From Campylobacter concisus (GTDB lineage: Bacteria > Campylobacterota > Campylobacteria > Campylobacterales > Campylobacteraceae), in contig NZ_CP049239.1 of assembly GCF_015679985.1 (NCBI RefSeq), positions 372,001 to 436,000 of the forward strand: a stretch of 64,000 bases of DNA, in the 5' to 3' direction. This document shows, piece after piece, positions 7,995 to 20,180 of the stretch. Position 1 is the first letter of the stretch. The number at the start of each line of letters is the position of its first letter. A model generated the notes under the pieces. That model searched no databases, was not told the origin of the DNA, and saw only the letters and a list, made by a program, of their open reading frames with translations. The translations under genes were made by a program, and so were the position numbers.

Positions 7995-9245
7995 TTATCT
8001 TATAACGTCTAGTTTGCCGGTGCCGGCGTTTTTATTTACCTCGTTTTGGACATTTGAGGCTTTGAGGAGCTCAAATTTATATGGAGGCTCAAATGGCGGC
8101 TTGGTTAGCTTTCTGCAAACGCTGCCTTTTTTTGAAAGGTCTATGTTGCCGCTTTCAAAAATGGTGCCTTTGTTACACTTGTAGCTTATTTTGACGCCAT
8201 TTTTAAAGTAGTTGTTTTGAGCGTATATTAGCGAGCCAAAGCGCACGCCAATGGCGTATTTTTGGTTATAGAAGCCATCGTTTGAGTCATAAAAGTTGTT
8301 ATAGACGTGCACCTTTGCATTGCGTGCCATAGGTAGGCGTTGCGCGCAGTTGTCAAAAACGTTATGAGCGACCGTTATAGTCCTTGTTTCGCTGCTGCCG
8401 TCAGAGTCTCTTGAGCCAATTAGCATCGTTTTGTCATGGTTTTCAAAGATGTTGTGCGAGATCGTGATAGCCGCACTATCCCCCTTAATGTCGCATAGTC
8501 CGTCGTAAGTCTGCCATTTAGTAAGCTCTCCGCCTGCTAAATGCACATGACTAAGCTCGACCGTGTCCTTAAAATGACAGTGATCTACCCAGATGTTTTT
8601 GCTTGACTCTATGCTGACGCCGTCATATTGCGCATTAAAGCCGTCGTTTTTTTGTATATCTGGAAATGGATCAAAAGCATCTTCGATCAACATGTTGCGG
8701 ATCGCGATATTTTGGACATTTTTTAACAAAAGCGAGCCGCCTTTTATGCCTGAGTTTTCGCCTAAGCCGATTATTGTGGTGTTGCTAGCTACAGGCACTA
8801 CGATGATCTTTTTGTACTCGTTGGCTAAATTTTTGCGAAGCGCTGCTAACTTTGGATCTTGCGAACCGTCTAAATTTGCACGGCATGAAGCGCCGTAAGC
8901 CTGTATAAATTTGGCATAAGAGCTAAACTCGCTACCGCTAATCTCACTTATAAATTTATCCAGCCCATCGCTATTGCCATTTTGTGGGATCTTGCCTTCG
9001 CTAAGGTCTATGAGCCCATCCACATAGATGATGTAACCACCCATTTGAGCGTATTTTACGAGTTCTTGTCTATCTTTTACGACGACTTCTTTACTCTCTT
9101 TGCCGGCGTATCCGCCAAAATTTTGCTCCGCACCAATGCTAGCGTAACCAAAAGGCGAGTCACTTGCTTTTATCTCGCCAGCTTGTGTCTCAGCACCAAA
9201 TGCAAATAACGCGCCAATGGCGAGAAACAATATCTTTTTAAACAT
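7995..9245 (-). CDS. Secreted pectate lyase-like protein, polysaccharide lyase family 1
   Basis: A protein of 416 residues with a clear signal peptide (MFKKILFLAIGALFAFG) and a right-handed parallel beta-helix lyase core. Family motifs are present: the NIWVDHC box near residue 219, HDKTMLIGSRDSD after it, and RLPMAR near 302-307, which supplies the catalytic arginine of the R-x-P-x-x-R motif. Upstream, FDPFPDIQ and YDGVSIE contain candidate calcium-binding aspartates. Family-1 lyases cut polygalacturonate by beta-elimination in the periplasm or outside the cell. It stands alone on the minus strand with no transporter or uronate-use genes nearby. Family assignment is strong; that the substrate is pectin is inference. 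Confidence 0.85.
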   Translation of the reverse strand: MFKKILFLAIGALFAFGAETQAGEIKASDSPFGYASIGAEQNFGGYAGKESKEVVVKDRQELVKYAQMGGYIIYVDGLIDLSEGKIPQNGNSDGLDKFISEISGSEFSSYAKFIQAYGASCRANLDGSQDPKLAALRKNLANEYKKIIVVPVASNTTIIGLGENSGIKGGSLLLKNVQNIAIRNMLIEDAFDPFPDIQKNDGFNAQYDGVSIESSKNIWVDHCHFKDTVELSHVHLAGGELTKWQTYDGLCDIKGDSAAITISHNIFENHDKTMLIGSRDSDGSSETRTITVAHNVFDNCAQRLPMARNAKVHVYNNFYDSNDGFYNQKYAIGVRFGSLIYAQNNYFKNGVKISYKCNKGTIFESGNIDLSKKGSVCRKLTKPPFEPPYKFELLKASNVQNEVNKNAGTGKLDVIR

Positions 9246-9365
9246 CTTTAGCCTCCCAAATTTAGCTTTTTATTTTTGATCTTCTGTTAGAAAATCGCTG
9301 CCTAATTTTATTTTGGCTCATTAAATTTAGCGTAAGACTTTTATAAATTTTTAGTAAAGTCAAAT

Positions 9366-10463
9366 TTATGCGAAAAATATCTCGCTTTTTAGACGAAGCA
9401 AACATAGATAGGCACTTAGCACGCTTTGCTCTCTAACGTAGTTGCGCTCCCCTTTTAAAAGTAGCCTCTCAACCTCGATGTTGCCGTTTCTATCGCCAGC
9501 TGCGACATATACCGTGCCAACTGGCTTGCTAGCTGTGCCACCACCTGGTCCAGCGATGCCACTAATTGCAAGTGCAAAGTCCGCATTTGTCGTGCTTAGC
9601 GTGCCTTTTATCATCGCCTTTACGCAAGGCTCGCTCACAGCTCCGTAAGTATCTAAAATCTCATCCTCAACGCCCAGCCACTCGTGCTTTATGTGGTTTG
9701 CGTAGGTTACTAGTGAGCCATCAAAGCTAGCTGAAACACCACCATATCTTGCAAATTTAGCTGCCGCCAGCCCAGCCGTGCAAGACTCGGCAAATGAAAT
9801 TTTAAGCCCCTTTTGCATGAGCTTGTTTGCTATAAAGGCTATCACATCTTTTTGTGGAATAAATTTTTGTGAAAATAGCGTTTTTACCCCTTGCAAAAAG
9901 CTCTCGATCTGGCCAAATTTGTTGCTTTTTGCTTTGATTAGTATCAAATTTGGTAGGATTTGCGCAAGAGTGATATCGACCTCATAAGTTTTAGCAAGTG
10001 GCATCATAAGGATCCTCGCGCTATCTGCGTCGATGTCTATTAGGTGAAAGTAGCTAAAATCAGGCTCGTACTCGACTAAAAACTCGCCTAGCTCTTCATT
10101 TGGATTGGCTTTTATGAGATTTATCTGAGCGTTATTTAGGCTGGCTAAAAAGCTATTTTTAGAGTAGTCTAAGCTATCTTTAAGCGCAAGTGTCGTGCTA
10201 TCTTTTAGCTCGAGTGAGCCCCCAGTTAGCGTCGCTATGATCTTTGCAGCGATGGCAAAATTTTCATCCGAGCCAAAAATGCTTACAAAGTCGTAATCTT
10301 TTGATAAATTTTCGATGATAAAAGGTAGCTCTTTGCTATTTTTTGGAGCAAAACTGACCACTCCAAGCTCGCCAAAATGATCCTCGTAACTTTGAAAAAT
10401 GTAGTTTAGAAATTCTCTATTTATCTCAAGATCTTCGCCTATTATCAAGATACTTTGTCTCAT
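9366..10463 (-). CDS. CinA-like protein with C-terminal PncC (nicotinamide-nucleotide amidase) domain
   Basis: Residues about 205-360 form a clear CinA C-terminal domain with SFAESCTAG near 225, GSLVTYAN, and SGIAGPGGGT further on. In other bacteria this domain deamidates nicotinamide mononucleotide for NAD recycling. The N-terminal 200 residues take the place of the MoaB-like CinA domain but lack its usual conserved motifs, so they look diverged. Length (365) is shorter than full CinA (about 415). ATG start with AGGAG at the right distance, and a TATAAT box on the minus strand at 10487-10492. The gene is divergent from ileS. Confidence 0.8.
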   Translation of the reverse strand: MRQSILIIGEDLEINREFLNYIFQSYEDHFGELGVVSFAPKNSKELPFIIENLSKDYDFVSIFGSDENFAIAAKIIATLTGGSLELKDSTTLALKDSLDYSKNSFLASLNNAQINLIKANPNEELGEFLVEYEPDFSYFHLIDIDADSARILMMPLAKTYEVDITLAQILPNLILIKAKSNKFGQIESFLQGVKTLFSQKFIPQKDVIAFIANKLMQKGLKISFAESCTAGLAAAKFARYGGVSASFDGSLVTYANHIKHEWLGVEDEILDTYGAVSEPCVKAMIKGTLSTTNADFALAISGIAGPGGGTASKPVGTVYVAAGDRNGNIEVERLLLKGERNYVREQSVLSAYLCLLRLKSEIFFA

Positions 10464-10486
10464 TTTTAAGCTCCTTTTTTTGCCTC

Positions 10487-10492
10487 ATTATA
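10487..10492 (-). promoter_or_regulatory. Likely -10 box for the CinA-like gene
   Basis: TATAAT on the minus strand 24 bases upstream of the start codon, preceded by a T/A-rich stretch as usual for Campylobacter sigma-70 promoters. Confidence 0.55.
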
Positions 10493-10525
10493 CTATTTTT
10501 CAGTGTGATTTAACCAGCACAGGTG

Positions 10526-10531
10526 TAAAAT
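10526..10531 (+). promoter_or_regulatory. Possible -10 box for ileS
   Basis: TGTAAAAT (hexamer TAAAAT) lies 28 bases before the ileS ATG in the short divergent gap with the CinA-like gene. It is one mismatch from the consensus. Confidence 0.4.
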
Positions 10532-10558
10532 TAGCAAATTTTAAAATCAAGGTAAAAA

Positions 10559-13315
10559 ATGGACTACAAAGAGACACTTTTACTCCCAGAGACAAATTTC
10601 CCGATGCGCGGAAATCTCCCACAAAATGAACCACAAAGACTAAAATCATGGTACGAAGAGCGCAAGGTTTATGAAAAAATGAAGAAAAACCGCCAAAATG
10701 CGGTTAAAAACTTCAACATCCACGACGGCCCTCCGTATGCAAACGGCCACCTTCACATCGGTCACGCGTTAAATAAAATTTTAAAAGATATCATCACAAA
10801 AACGCACTATTTTTACGGCGAAAATGTCCGCTACGTGCCAGGCTGGGACTGCCACGGCTTGCCGATTGAGCAGCAAGTCGAAGTAAAGCTTGGCGATAAG
10901 AAAAAAGAGCTTAGCAAGGTCGAGATCAGGGAGCTTTGCAGGCAGCATGCGAGAGAATTTATAGACATTCAAAGAAATGAATTTAAAAGCCTTGGCATCA
11001 TCGGCGACTTTGAAAATCCATACATGACGATGAAATTTGAGTTTGAGGCTGACATCTACAAAGCGCTTTGCGAGATCGCTAAAAAAGGCCTTTTGATAGA
11101 AAGAAGCAAGCCAGTTTATTGGAGCTGGGCGGCTAGATCGGCACTAGCTGAAGCTGAGGTCGAGTACGAGGAGAAAGAGGACTACTCTATTTACGTAGCA
11201 TTTGAGCTTGATAGCGACGCGCTAGAAAAGCTTGGCGTAAAAGAGGCAAGTGCTGTCATCTGGACGACCACACCTTGGACACTTCCAGCAAATCAAGCCA
11301 TAAGCCTAAAACCAGATGAAATTTATGTGCTAACGGCTGAAAATTTGATCTTTGCAAAGCCACTACTTGAAAGCGTTGTGCAAAGTGGCCTAAGCAAGGG
11401 CGAGATCAAAAAAGAATTTAAATCAAGCCTGCTTGAAAACACCCACGCGATAAACCCACTAAACGGCAGAAAGTCTAAATTTTTACTAGGCGATCACGTC
11501 ATGATGGATGGTGGTACTGGACTTGTTCATACAGCTCCAGGTCACGGCGAGGACGACTACTATGTCTGTTTGAAATATGGTTTTAGTGAAATTTTGATGC
11601 CAGTTGATGATGGTGGCTGCTACGATGAGAGCTTGAAGCACCACGGGTTATTTAGAAGCGACGTGGTAGATGAGTTTGTCGGCATGCACATCTTTAAAGC
11701 AAATGAGAAAATTTTAGAGCTACTTGGCAAAAATTTACTTAGCGTCTCTAAATTTAGACACTCTTATCCATTTTGCTGGAGAACGCATAAGCCTGTCATT
11801 TATAGAGCCACAAAGCAGTGGTTTATAGCTATGGACGAGGCTAAACTAGGTGGAAAAACACTTAGACAAACAGCGCTAAAAGAGCTTGAAAAGGTTAAAT
11901 TTTACCCAAGCGTTGGCATAAAAAGAATAGGCTCGATGATAGAAAATCGCCCAGACTGGTGCATCTCTCGTCAGCGTGACTGGGGCGTGCCGATCGCGTT
12001 TTTCAGAGATAAAGCGACAAAAGAAGTTATATTTGATAGTGAAATTTTAGACCACATCGTGTCTATCTTTAAAGAAAAAGGTGCTGATGCGTGGTGGGCG
12101 CTAAGCATAGACGAGCTTTTACCAAAGGGCTCAAAATACAAGGCTGAAAATTTAGAAAAAGTGATGGATATCCTTGACGTTTGGTTTGATAGCGGCTCGA
12201 CATGGCATGCGGTCTTACAAAGCGACAACTACGACGCTGGCAAATACCCTGCAAGCATGTATTTAGAGGGCTCAGACCAGCACCGCGGCTGGTTTCAAAG
12301 CTCACTTCTAGTAAGCACAGCCATAAATTCTCACGCACCTTATGAGAGCATATTAACTCACGGCTTTACTGTCGATGCTAAGGGCGAGAAGATGAGCAAG
12401 AGCAAGGGCAACGTCATCGCTCCACAAGATGTGGCTAAGACTCACGGCGTGGAAATTTTACGGCTTTGGGTTGGCATGAGCGATTATTCAAGCGACCTAA
12501 AAATAAGCGAAGATATATTAAAACAAATCAGCGAGCAATACCGCAAAATCCGCAACACTATCCGCTTTTTACTAGCAAACGTAAATGACCTTGAGAGCCT
12601 AAATACAGAGTTTAACATCCTTGATAAATGGATCTTAGCTCGTGCTAAAAAGGTCTTTGACGAGGCGAGCGCTTGCTTTAGAAACTATGACTTTTCAAAG
12701 GGCTTTAACATTCTTTTGAATTTCCTATCAGCCGATCTTAGCGGCGTATATCTTGACGTTTGTAAAGATAGGCTCTACTGCGACGCAAAGGACGCTCCAA
12801 GAAGAAGATCAGCTCAAAGCGCGATGGCGATCATCACAAAGGCACTTTTGCCACTCATCGCTCCAACGCTTACTTACACTGTTGATGAAGTGATGGACTA
12901 CGCTCCAAAGATCATCAAAGGCGACGCAAAAGACGCGTTTGATCTAGTCTATGAGCCTATCATTTTTGATCTTAGCTTTGAAGATGAGCTGCTCTTTGCC
13001 AGCAGGGAGAAATTTAACGAGATCGTGGATGTTCTTAAAAAGGACAAAAAAATAAAATCAACCTTAGAGCTAAGCCTAGAGACCACAAGCCACAGCATCA
13101 CAAGCTACGACGAGCGCGAAGTGGCAGATCTTTACATGGTAAGCTCAGTTAGAGCTTATGATGATAGCGAGCCACTAGCTGAGTTTGAGCTAGAGGGGGA
13201 TAAATTTAAGATCATAGCAAGCAACCTTCACAAATGCCCAAGGTGCTGGAAATTTAACGCTAGCAAAGAAGATGCGCTATGCCCAAGATGTGAAGAGGTT
13301 ATAAGTGCTAAGTGA
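10559..13315 (+). CDS. ileS: Isoleucyl-tRNA synthetase
   Basis: A class I aminoacyl-tRNA synthetase of 918 residues that charges tRNA-Ile in the cytoplasm. HLHIGHAL (HIGH box) is near residue 64, the editing domain follows with [10 protein letters not shown] near 240, and KMSKS is near 610. The C-terminus holds the zinc-binding pairs CPRCWKF (about 893) and CPRCEE (about 910), so it is the zinc-containing bacterial type. ATG start. The last ten bases are shared with a small membrane-protein gene, and gatA follows, as in C. jejuni. Confidence 0.97.
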   Translation: MDYKETLLLPETNFPMRGNLPQNEPQRLKSWYEERKVYEKMKKNRQNAVKNFNIHDGPPYANGHLHIGHALNKILKDIITKTHYFYGENVRYVPGWDCHGLPIEQQVEVKLGDKKKELSKVEIRELCRQHAREFIDIQRNEFKSLGIIGDFENPYMTMKFEFEADIYKALCEIAKKGLLIERSKPVYWSWAARSALAEAEVEYEEKEDYSIYVAFELDSDALEKLGVKEASAVIWTTTPWTLPANQAISLKPDEIYVLTAENLIFAKPLLESVVQSGLSKGEIKKEFKSSLLENTHAINPLNGRKSKFLLGDHVMMDGGTGLVHTAPGHGEDDYYVCLKYGFSEILMPVDDGGCYDESLKHHGLFRSDVVDEFVGMHIFKANEKILELLGKNLLSVSKFRHSYPFCWRTHKPVIYRATKQWFIAMDEAKLGGKTLRQTALKELEKVKFYPSVGIKRIGSMIENRPDWCISRQRDWGVPIAFFRDKATKEVIFDSEILDHIVSIFKEKGADAWWALSIDELLPKGSKYKAENLEKVMDILDVWFDSGSTWHAVLQSDNYDAGKYPASMYLEGSDQHRGWFQSSLLVSTAINSHAPYESILTHGFTVDAKGEKMSKSKGNVIAPQDVAKTHGVEILRLWVGMSDYSSDLKISEDILKQISEQYRKIRNTIRFLLANVNDLESLNTEFNILDKWILARAKKVFDEASACFRNYDFSKGFNILLNFLSADLSGVYLDVCKDRLYCDAKDAPRRRSAQSAMAIITKALLPLIAPTLTYTVDEVMDYAPKIIKGDAKDAFDLVYEPIIFDLSFEDELLFASREKFNEIVDVLKKDKKIKSTLELSLETTSHSITSYDEREVADLYMVSSVRAYDDSEPLAEFELEGDKFKIIASNLHKCPRCWKFNASKEDALCPRCEEVISAK

Positions 13316-13409
13316 GCCAGTAAGCGCAACTATCATAATAGCAACGATCGCTGTGGTGGTCGTTGCTAGCTTGTTTGGCATATTTTTGGTTAATAAATTT
13401 AAAGGATAA
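13305..13409 (+). CDS. Small single-span membrane protein of 34 residues
   Basis: A short open frame starts with GTG at 13305 inside the end of ileS and stops at 13409, 5 bases before gatA. It has an AGAGG ribosome site at 13294-13298, 6 bases before the start. The translation begins [11 protein letters not shown], then a run of hydrophobic residues rich in I, V and A (about residues 9-29) and ends in VNKFKG, an ideal one-span membrane peptide with a positive tail. From memory, C. jejuni has a small membrane-protein gene at the same place between ileS and gatA. Function unknown. The overlap with ileS and fit before gatA support it being real. Confidence 0.7.
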   Translation: MLSEPVSATIIIATIAVVVVASLFGIFLVNKFKG

Positions 13410-13414
13410 AAATA

Positions 13415-16225
<2,811 letters not shown>

Positions 16226-16226
<1 letters not shown>

Positions 16227-17332
16227 TGTTAAATCTGCAAACTAGAACTATTAAATTTAACGAGCCACTCTATCTTGAGAGTGGCCGTATGCTATCAAAT
16301 TTCAAGCTTATTTATGAGACTTACGGCACGCTAAATGCTGATAAAAGCAACGTTATCGTGATCTGCCATGCCCTAACTGGCTCACACCACGCTGCTGGCA
16401 CCTACGCAGGCGATGAGAAAGCTGGCTGGTGGGACGGGCTAATAGGTAGCAAAAAGGCGGTTGATACGGATAAATTTTACGTTATTTGCGTAAATATCTT
16501 AGGCTCATGTTTTGGCTCGACCTCGCCGCTAAGCGTTGATCGAAGTAGCGGCAAAGAGTATAGGCTAAATTTCCCAGTCCTTGCCATAAGTGACGTGGTA
16601 AAGGCGCAGATGAGGCTATTTAGCGAGCTAGGTATCACAAGAGCAAGAGCCGTGATAGGCGGTAGTCTTGGTGGTATGCAGGCACTTTGCTACGCTATCG
16701 AGTTTCCAGAATTTGCACAAGATATCATAATGCTTGCAAGCACCTATCAGACCAAGCCATGGGCGATAGCGTTTAACAAGATCGCCATTGAAGCCATTTT
16801 AAACGATGAAAATTTCAAAAACGGCGAATATGACGCGGAATTTATAAGAAAAAATGGGCTAAAAGGCATGGCTTACGGCAGGATGGCAGGGCATATCAGC
16901 TTCTTAAGCCCTGATAGCATGGATGAGAAATTTGGACGCAACTACGTCGAAACAGACGGCCTTTATGAGCTTTCTGGGCGCTTTCAGGTGGATCGCTACA
17001 TGGAGTACAACGGCTACAACTTCCCAAAGAGGTTTGATCCGCTAAGCTACCTATACATCGTAAAAATGATGAACATCTTTGACTGTACAAGACACTATGA
17101 CAATCTAAAAGACGCCCTTGTGCCAATACAAGCAAACTTACATCTAATCGCTTTCAAAGGCGATCTACTCTTTCCGCCGTGCTGTATGAGAGAAATTTAT
17201 GACACGCTTTGTGAGATGGGGCGAGGAGAGAATACAAATTTTGTAGAGATAGATAGCAACTACGGCCATGACGCATTTTTGGTCGAGATAGAAAAATTTG
17301 ATGGATATATAAAAAATATATTAAAAGGATAG
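16226..17332 (+). CDS. metX: Homoserine O-acetyltransferase
   Basis: An alpha/beta-hydrolase-fold enzyme of 368 residues that acetylates homoserine with acetyl-CoA at the start of direct-sulfhydrylation methionine synthesis. The nucleophile serine is in GGSLGGMQAL (about residue 147), the aspartate in FKGDLLFPP and the histidine in GHDAFLVE (about 348). The start is GTG overlapping the guaB stop; the N-terminus LNLQTRTIKFNEPLYLESG matches the family. C. jejuni, from memory, has no metX at this place between guaB and xseB, so this is a lineage-specific insertion or rearrangement. Confidence 0.93.
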
Positions 17333-17335
17333 AAA

Positions 17336-17527
17336 ATGGAGCAAAAAGAGCAAAGCTTTGAAGAAAAATTAGCCCTAGCAGATAAAATTTTAAACGATCT
17401 AAACAAAGATGATGTGAACTTAGAAAATAGCATAAAGCTGCACGAGCAGGGCAAAAAGCTCTTAAATGAAGCAAGAGAAATTTTAGAAAATGCAAAACTT
17501 AGCATAAAGCAGGTGGATGATGAGTAA
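17336..17527 (+). CDS. xseB: Exodeoxyribonuclease VII small subunit
   Basis: A protein of 63 residues with the XseB pattern: FEEKLALADKILNDLN, then a heptad-rich helical stretch with LENSIKLHEQGKKLL. It binds XseA to form exonuclease VII, which trims single-stranded DNA. ATG start 3 bases after the metX stop, and it overlaps the nitrilase-fold gene by 8 bases. xseA is not in the window. Confidence 0.88.
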   Translation: MEQKEQSFEEKLALADKILNDLNKDDVNLENSIKLHEQGKKLLNEAREILENAKLSIKQVDDE

Positions 17528-18314
17528 AATTTGTGCTCTTCAGCTACCAACGCAGCCTTTAAGTGAGGCGAGGCTTGATTATTACCTAAAAATTTGTGCG
17601 GATGAAAACGCAAGGCTGGTTGTGCTTGGTGAATATGTGCTAAATAGCTTTTTTAAAGAGCTCATTAGCATGCCAAAAAGCCTTATAAAAGAGCAAAGCG
17701 AGCGCAAAAAAGAGGCTCTTTTTGCAATGGCAAAAAAGTATGATCTAAATATCGTTGCACCCATTGTAAATCTAAAAGGCAAGGAAATTTTTAAAAGTCT
17801 AGCTAAATTTACCCCAACACAAGTCAAACTATATGATCAGCAAATTCTCATGCCTTACGCTCACTGGAACGAGGCGAAATTCTTTAATAACACAAGCGAT
17901 GAGCTAAATTTACCTATCTTTACATACGATAAATTTAAGGTTGGCGTCATGTTTGGCTTCGAGGCGCACTTTGATGTGTGCTGGGCCTATATGAGCGCTA
18001 AAAAGGTCGATATCGTACTCGTGCCAACGGCTTGTACATTTTTTTCTCAGGCGCGCTGGGAGGAGCTTTTAAAGGTTAGGGCCTTTACAAATAACGTCTA
18101 CGTGCTGCGCGTAAACCGTGTAGGAAGCCACAAAAGTGACGACGAGCAGTGGAGTTTTTATGGCGATTCGATGCTTATTAATCCGTTTGGTGAAGTTAAA
18201 AATAGGCTTGGTAAAAATGAAGAAATGATGATAGATGAGCTTAGCAAAAAGGAGCTTAGCGAGGCTAGAAACACTTGGGGCTTTATGCAGATAGAGGCGA
18301 AATTTAAAAGATGA
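17520..18314 (+). CDS. Nitrilase/carbon-nitrogen hydrolase fold protein lacking the catalytic cysteine
   Basis: A protein of about 264 residues with the overall nitrilase fold: VVLGEYV in the N-terminal part keeps the catalytic glutamate, and VPTACTFFSQARWEELLKVRA and YVLRVNRVG match the family later on. However, where family members have G-V-x-I-C-Y-D with the nucleophile cysteine, this one reads GVMFGFEAHFD (about residues 142-152), so glycine replaces cysteine. The catalytic lysine also seems replaced (YDQQILMP). It is therefore probably not an active amidase. ATG at 17520 is preferred over 17517 because AGG at 17511-17513 is better spaced. The same neighbour follows xseB in C. jejuni. Confidence 0.8.
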   Translation: MSKICALQLPTQPLSEARLDYYLKICADENARLVVLGEYVLNSFFKELISMPKSLIKEQSERKKEALFAMAKKYDLNIVAPIVNLKGKEIFKSLAKFTPTQVKLYDQQILMPYAHWNEAKFFNNTSDELNLPIFTYDKFKVGVMFGFEAHFDVCWAYMSAKKVDIVLVPTACTFFSQARWEELLKVRAFTNNVYVLRVNRVGSHKSDDEQWSFYGDSMLINPFGEVKNRLGKNEEMMIDELSKKELSEARNTWGFMQIEAKFKR

Positions 18315-18333
18315 AGTGCTGTGCCTAGGTAGA

Positions 18334-18412
18334 AAAGAGCAAATTTAGTAAAAGTTATCACGATTGTGAGTTGAGTAATGTGCCATCACAACTATGATAA
18401 TGAGCGCTCTTT
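18334..18412. repeat. Nested imperfect inverted repeat before the YjbR-like gene
   Basis: An outer pair AAAGAGC (18334-18340) / GCTCTTT (18406-18412) encloses a longer imperfect pair, TTATCACGATTGTGA (18355-18369) against TCACAACTATGATAA (18386-18400), with 12 of 15 positions paired. It could fold into a long stem in the leader RNA or serve as a protein-binding site. No T-run follows, so a terminator is less likely. Confidence 0.5.
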
Positions 18413-18433
18413 AAAGGAATTTTGGAGTGAAAT

Positions 18434-18787
18434 TTGAAACAAAGTGACGTTGAGAGATATATAAAAGAGAAATTTGACATTTTAGGTGAGCAAATTTTCC
18501 CAAAATATCCAAATTTTAGCGCCTTTCGCCATAAGAAAAATGAGAAGTGGTTTGCACTGCTTATGGAGATAAGCGCTAGTAAGCTAGGCCTTAAAAATGA
18601 CGAGATGATAGAAGTTTTAAATCTAAAATGCAGCCCTGATCTAGCGATGGTGCTAGTTGATGAGATGCAAATTTTTAAGGCATATCATATGAATAAAAAG
18701 CACTGGATCAGTGTAAATTTAAACTCCAAAATTTCACGAAAAACAGTTTTTGACCTGATAGATGAAAGCTTTACTTTAAGCAAATAA
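18434..18787 (+). CDS. YjbR/MmcQ family protein
   Basis: A protein of 117 residues matching the MmcQ/YjbR (DUF419) family: YPNFSAFRHKKNEKWFALL, then NLKCSPDLA and KAYHMNKKHWISV, ending in LIDESFTL. Members have a CyaY-like fold and are thought to bind DNA, but their biological role is poorly known. The start is TTG at 18434 with GGAG at 18424-18427. It stands alone between the nitrilase-fold gene and murC, with an inverted-repeat leader in front. Confidence 0.82.
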   Translation: MKQSDVERYIKEKFDILGEQIFPKYPNFSAFRHKKNEKWFALLMEISASKLGLKNDEMIEVLNLKCSPDLAMVLVDEMQIFKAYHMNKKHWISVNLNSKISRKTVFDLIDESFTLSK

Positions 18788-18822
18788 AAGCCATTTTCAG
18801 CCTTAAATTTAGTAGTTTTTGT

Positions 18823-18828
18823 TAAAAT
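18823..18828 (+). promoter_or_regulatory. Likely -10 box for murC
   Basis: GTTAAAATC (hexamer TAAAAT) lies 23 bases before the murC start and follows a TAGTTTTT stretch. One mismatch from the consensus. Confidence 0.45.
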
Positions 18829-18851
18829 CACGAAAAACTTAAGGATAAAAT

Positions 18852-20180
18852 TTGCAAGAGCTAAACAACGAAATCAAAAAAGTCCATTTCATAGGCATCG
18901 GTGGTATCGGCATCTCAGCCATCGCTAGATTTTTACACGAAAAAGGCCACAAGATAAGCGGCAGCGACATCAAAGAGAGTAAGACGACGCTAGAGCTAAA
19001 AGATGAAGGCATCGAAGTCATCACGCCGCACTGCAAAGAGGCGATAAAAGACCAAGACTTTGTGGTCTACTCAGCTGCGATAAAAGAGGACAATATCGAG
19101 CTAGTGGAGGCTAGGAGAAAGGGTATAAAGTGCTTTTCAAGAAAGGAAATTTTGCCTTACGTGCTTGAGGATAAGTGTGTTTTTGCAGTAGCTGGTGCGC
19201 ACGGCAAGAGCACGACTTCAGCGATGCTAGCAAGCCTAATCGAAGGCTCAGTCATCATCGGCGCCATCTCAAAGCAGTTTGGCTCAAATATGCGCTATGC
19301 AAAGAGTGACAACGTCGTATTTGAGGCTGATGAGAGCGATTCGAGCTTTCTAAACTCAAACCCATATCTAGCCATAGTCACCAACGCAGAGCCAGAGCAC
19401 ATGGAACACTACGACTACGATCTAGCTAAATTTTACGCAGCCTACAAGGGCTTTTTGGAGCGCGCGAAGGTTAGAGTGATAAACGCTGAGGACGAGTTTT
19501 TAAGCACGCTTAAGCTTGATGCGATCAGGCTTTATCCAAGCACCGACATCACCGAGCTTACGATGGTTGTAAGAGACTATCAGCCATACACCAGCTTTAA
19601 TCTTAAAAATTTAGGCAAATTTGAAGCCTTTGGCATGGGCGAGCACATCGCTATAGACGCATCTTTGGCTATTCTTGCTGCGATGCACGAGACACCGCTT
19701 AAAGATATCAGAGAAAATTTACTAAATTTTAAAGGCATAAAAAAGCGTTTTGACATACTTTGTGCAAACAAAAATTTCGTTCTAATAGACGACTACGCAC
19801 ACCATCCAACCGAGATAAAAGCGACGCTAAAATCAGTCTTTGAATACGCCAAAATTTTAGGCATAAACAGCGTCACAGCGATATTTCAGCCGCACCGCTA
19901 CACAAGACTTAGCACAAATTTACCTGGCTTTAAAGAGTGTTTTAAGGGCGTTGATGAACTTGTTATATTGCCAGTTTATGCAGCCGGAGAAAATCCGATC
20001 GAAGTTGATATGAAGAGCGAATTTAGCGAGTATAACCCGATCTTTACCGACAAGGTCGAGAGGGTTGAAGAGGGCATAGAATTTACAGATGAATTTGGCG
20101 TGAAAAACCGCCTAAGTGACGGCATAGTGGTCGGTTTTGGAGCAGGCGATATCAGCGTGCAACTAAGGGGCGGCTACTAA
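18852..20180 (+). CDS. murC: UDP-N-acetylmuramate--L-alanine ligase
   Basis: A Mur ligase of 442 residues that adds L-alanine to UDP-MurNAc, the first peptide step of peptidoglycan synthesis, in the cytoplasm. The N-terminal nucleotide fold has HFIGIGGIGISAIA, the ATP loop GAHGKSTTSA lies at about residues 116-125, and FEADESDSSF and DDYAHHPTE are conserved. The start is TTG at 18852 with AAGGA at 18841-18845. Its stop overlaps the next ATG by one base. It heads a run that ends in mutS2, the same arrangement as in C. jejuni. Confidence 0.96.
   Translation: MQELNNEIKKVHFIGIGGIGISAIARFLHEKGHKISGSDIKESKTTLELKDEGIEVITPHCKEAIKDQDFVVYSAAIKEDNIELVEARRKGIKCFSRKEILPYVLEDKCVFAVAGAHGKSTTSAMLASLIEGSVIIGAISKQFGSNMRYAKSDNVVFEADESDSSFLNSNPYLAIVTNAEPEHMEHYDYDLAKFYAAYKGFLERAKVRVINAEDEFLSTLKLDAIRLYPSTDITELTMVVRDYQPYTSFNLKNLGKFEAFGMGEHIAIDASLAILAAMHETPLKDIRENLLNFKGIKKRFDILCANKNFVLIDDYAHHPTEIKATLKSVFEYAKILGINSVTAIFQPHRYTRLSTNLPGFKECFKGVDELVILPVYAAGENPIEVDMKSEFSEYNPIFTDKVERVEEGIEFTDEFGVKNRLSDGIVVGFGAGDISVQLRGGY

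Noticed and set aside
12069..12338. A minus-strand frame inside ileS
   Set aside because: Fully within the conserved synthetase core and unlike any protein family.
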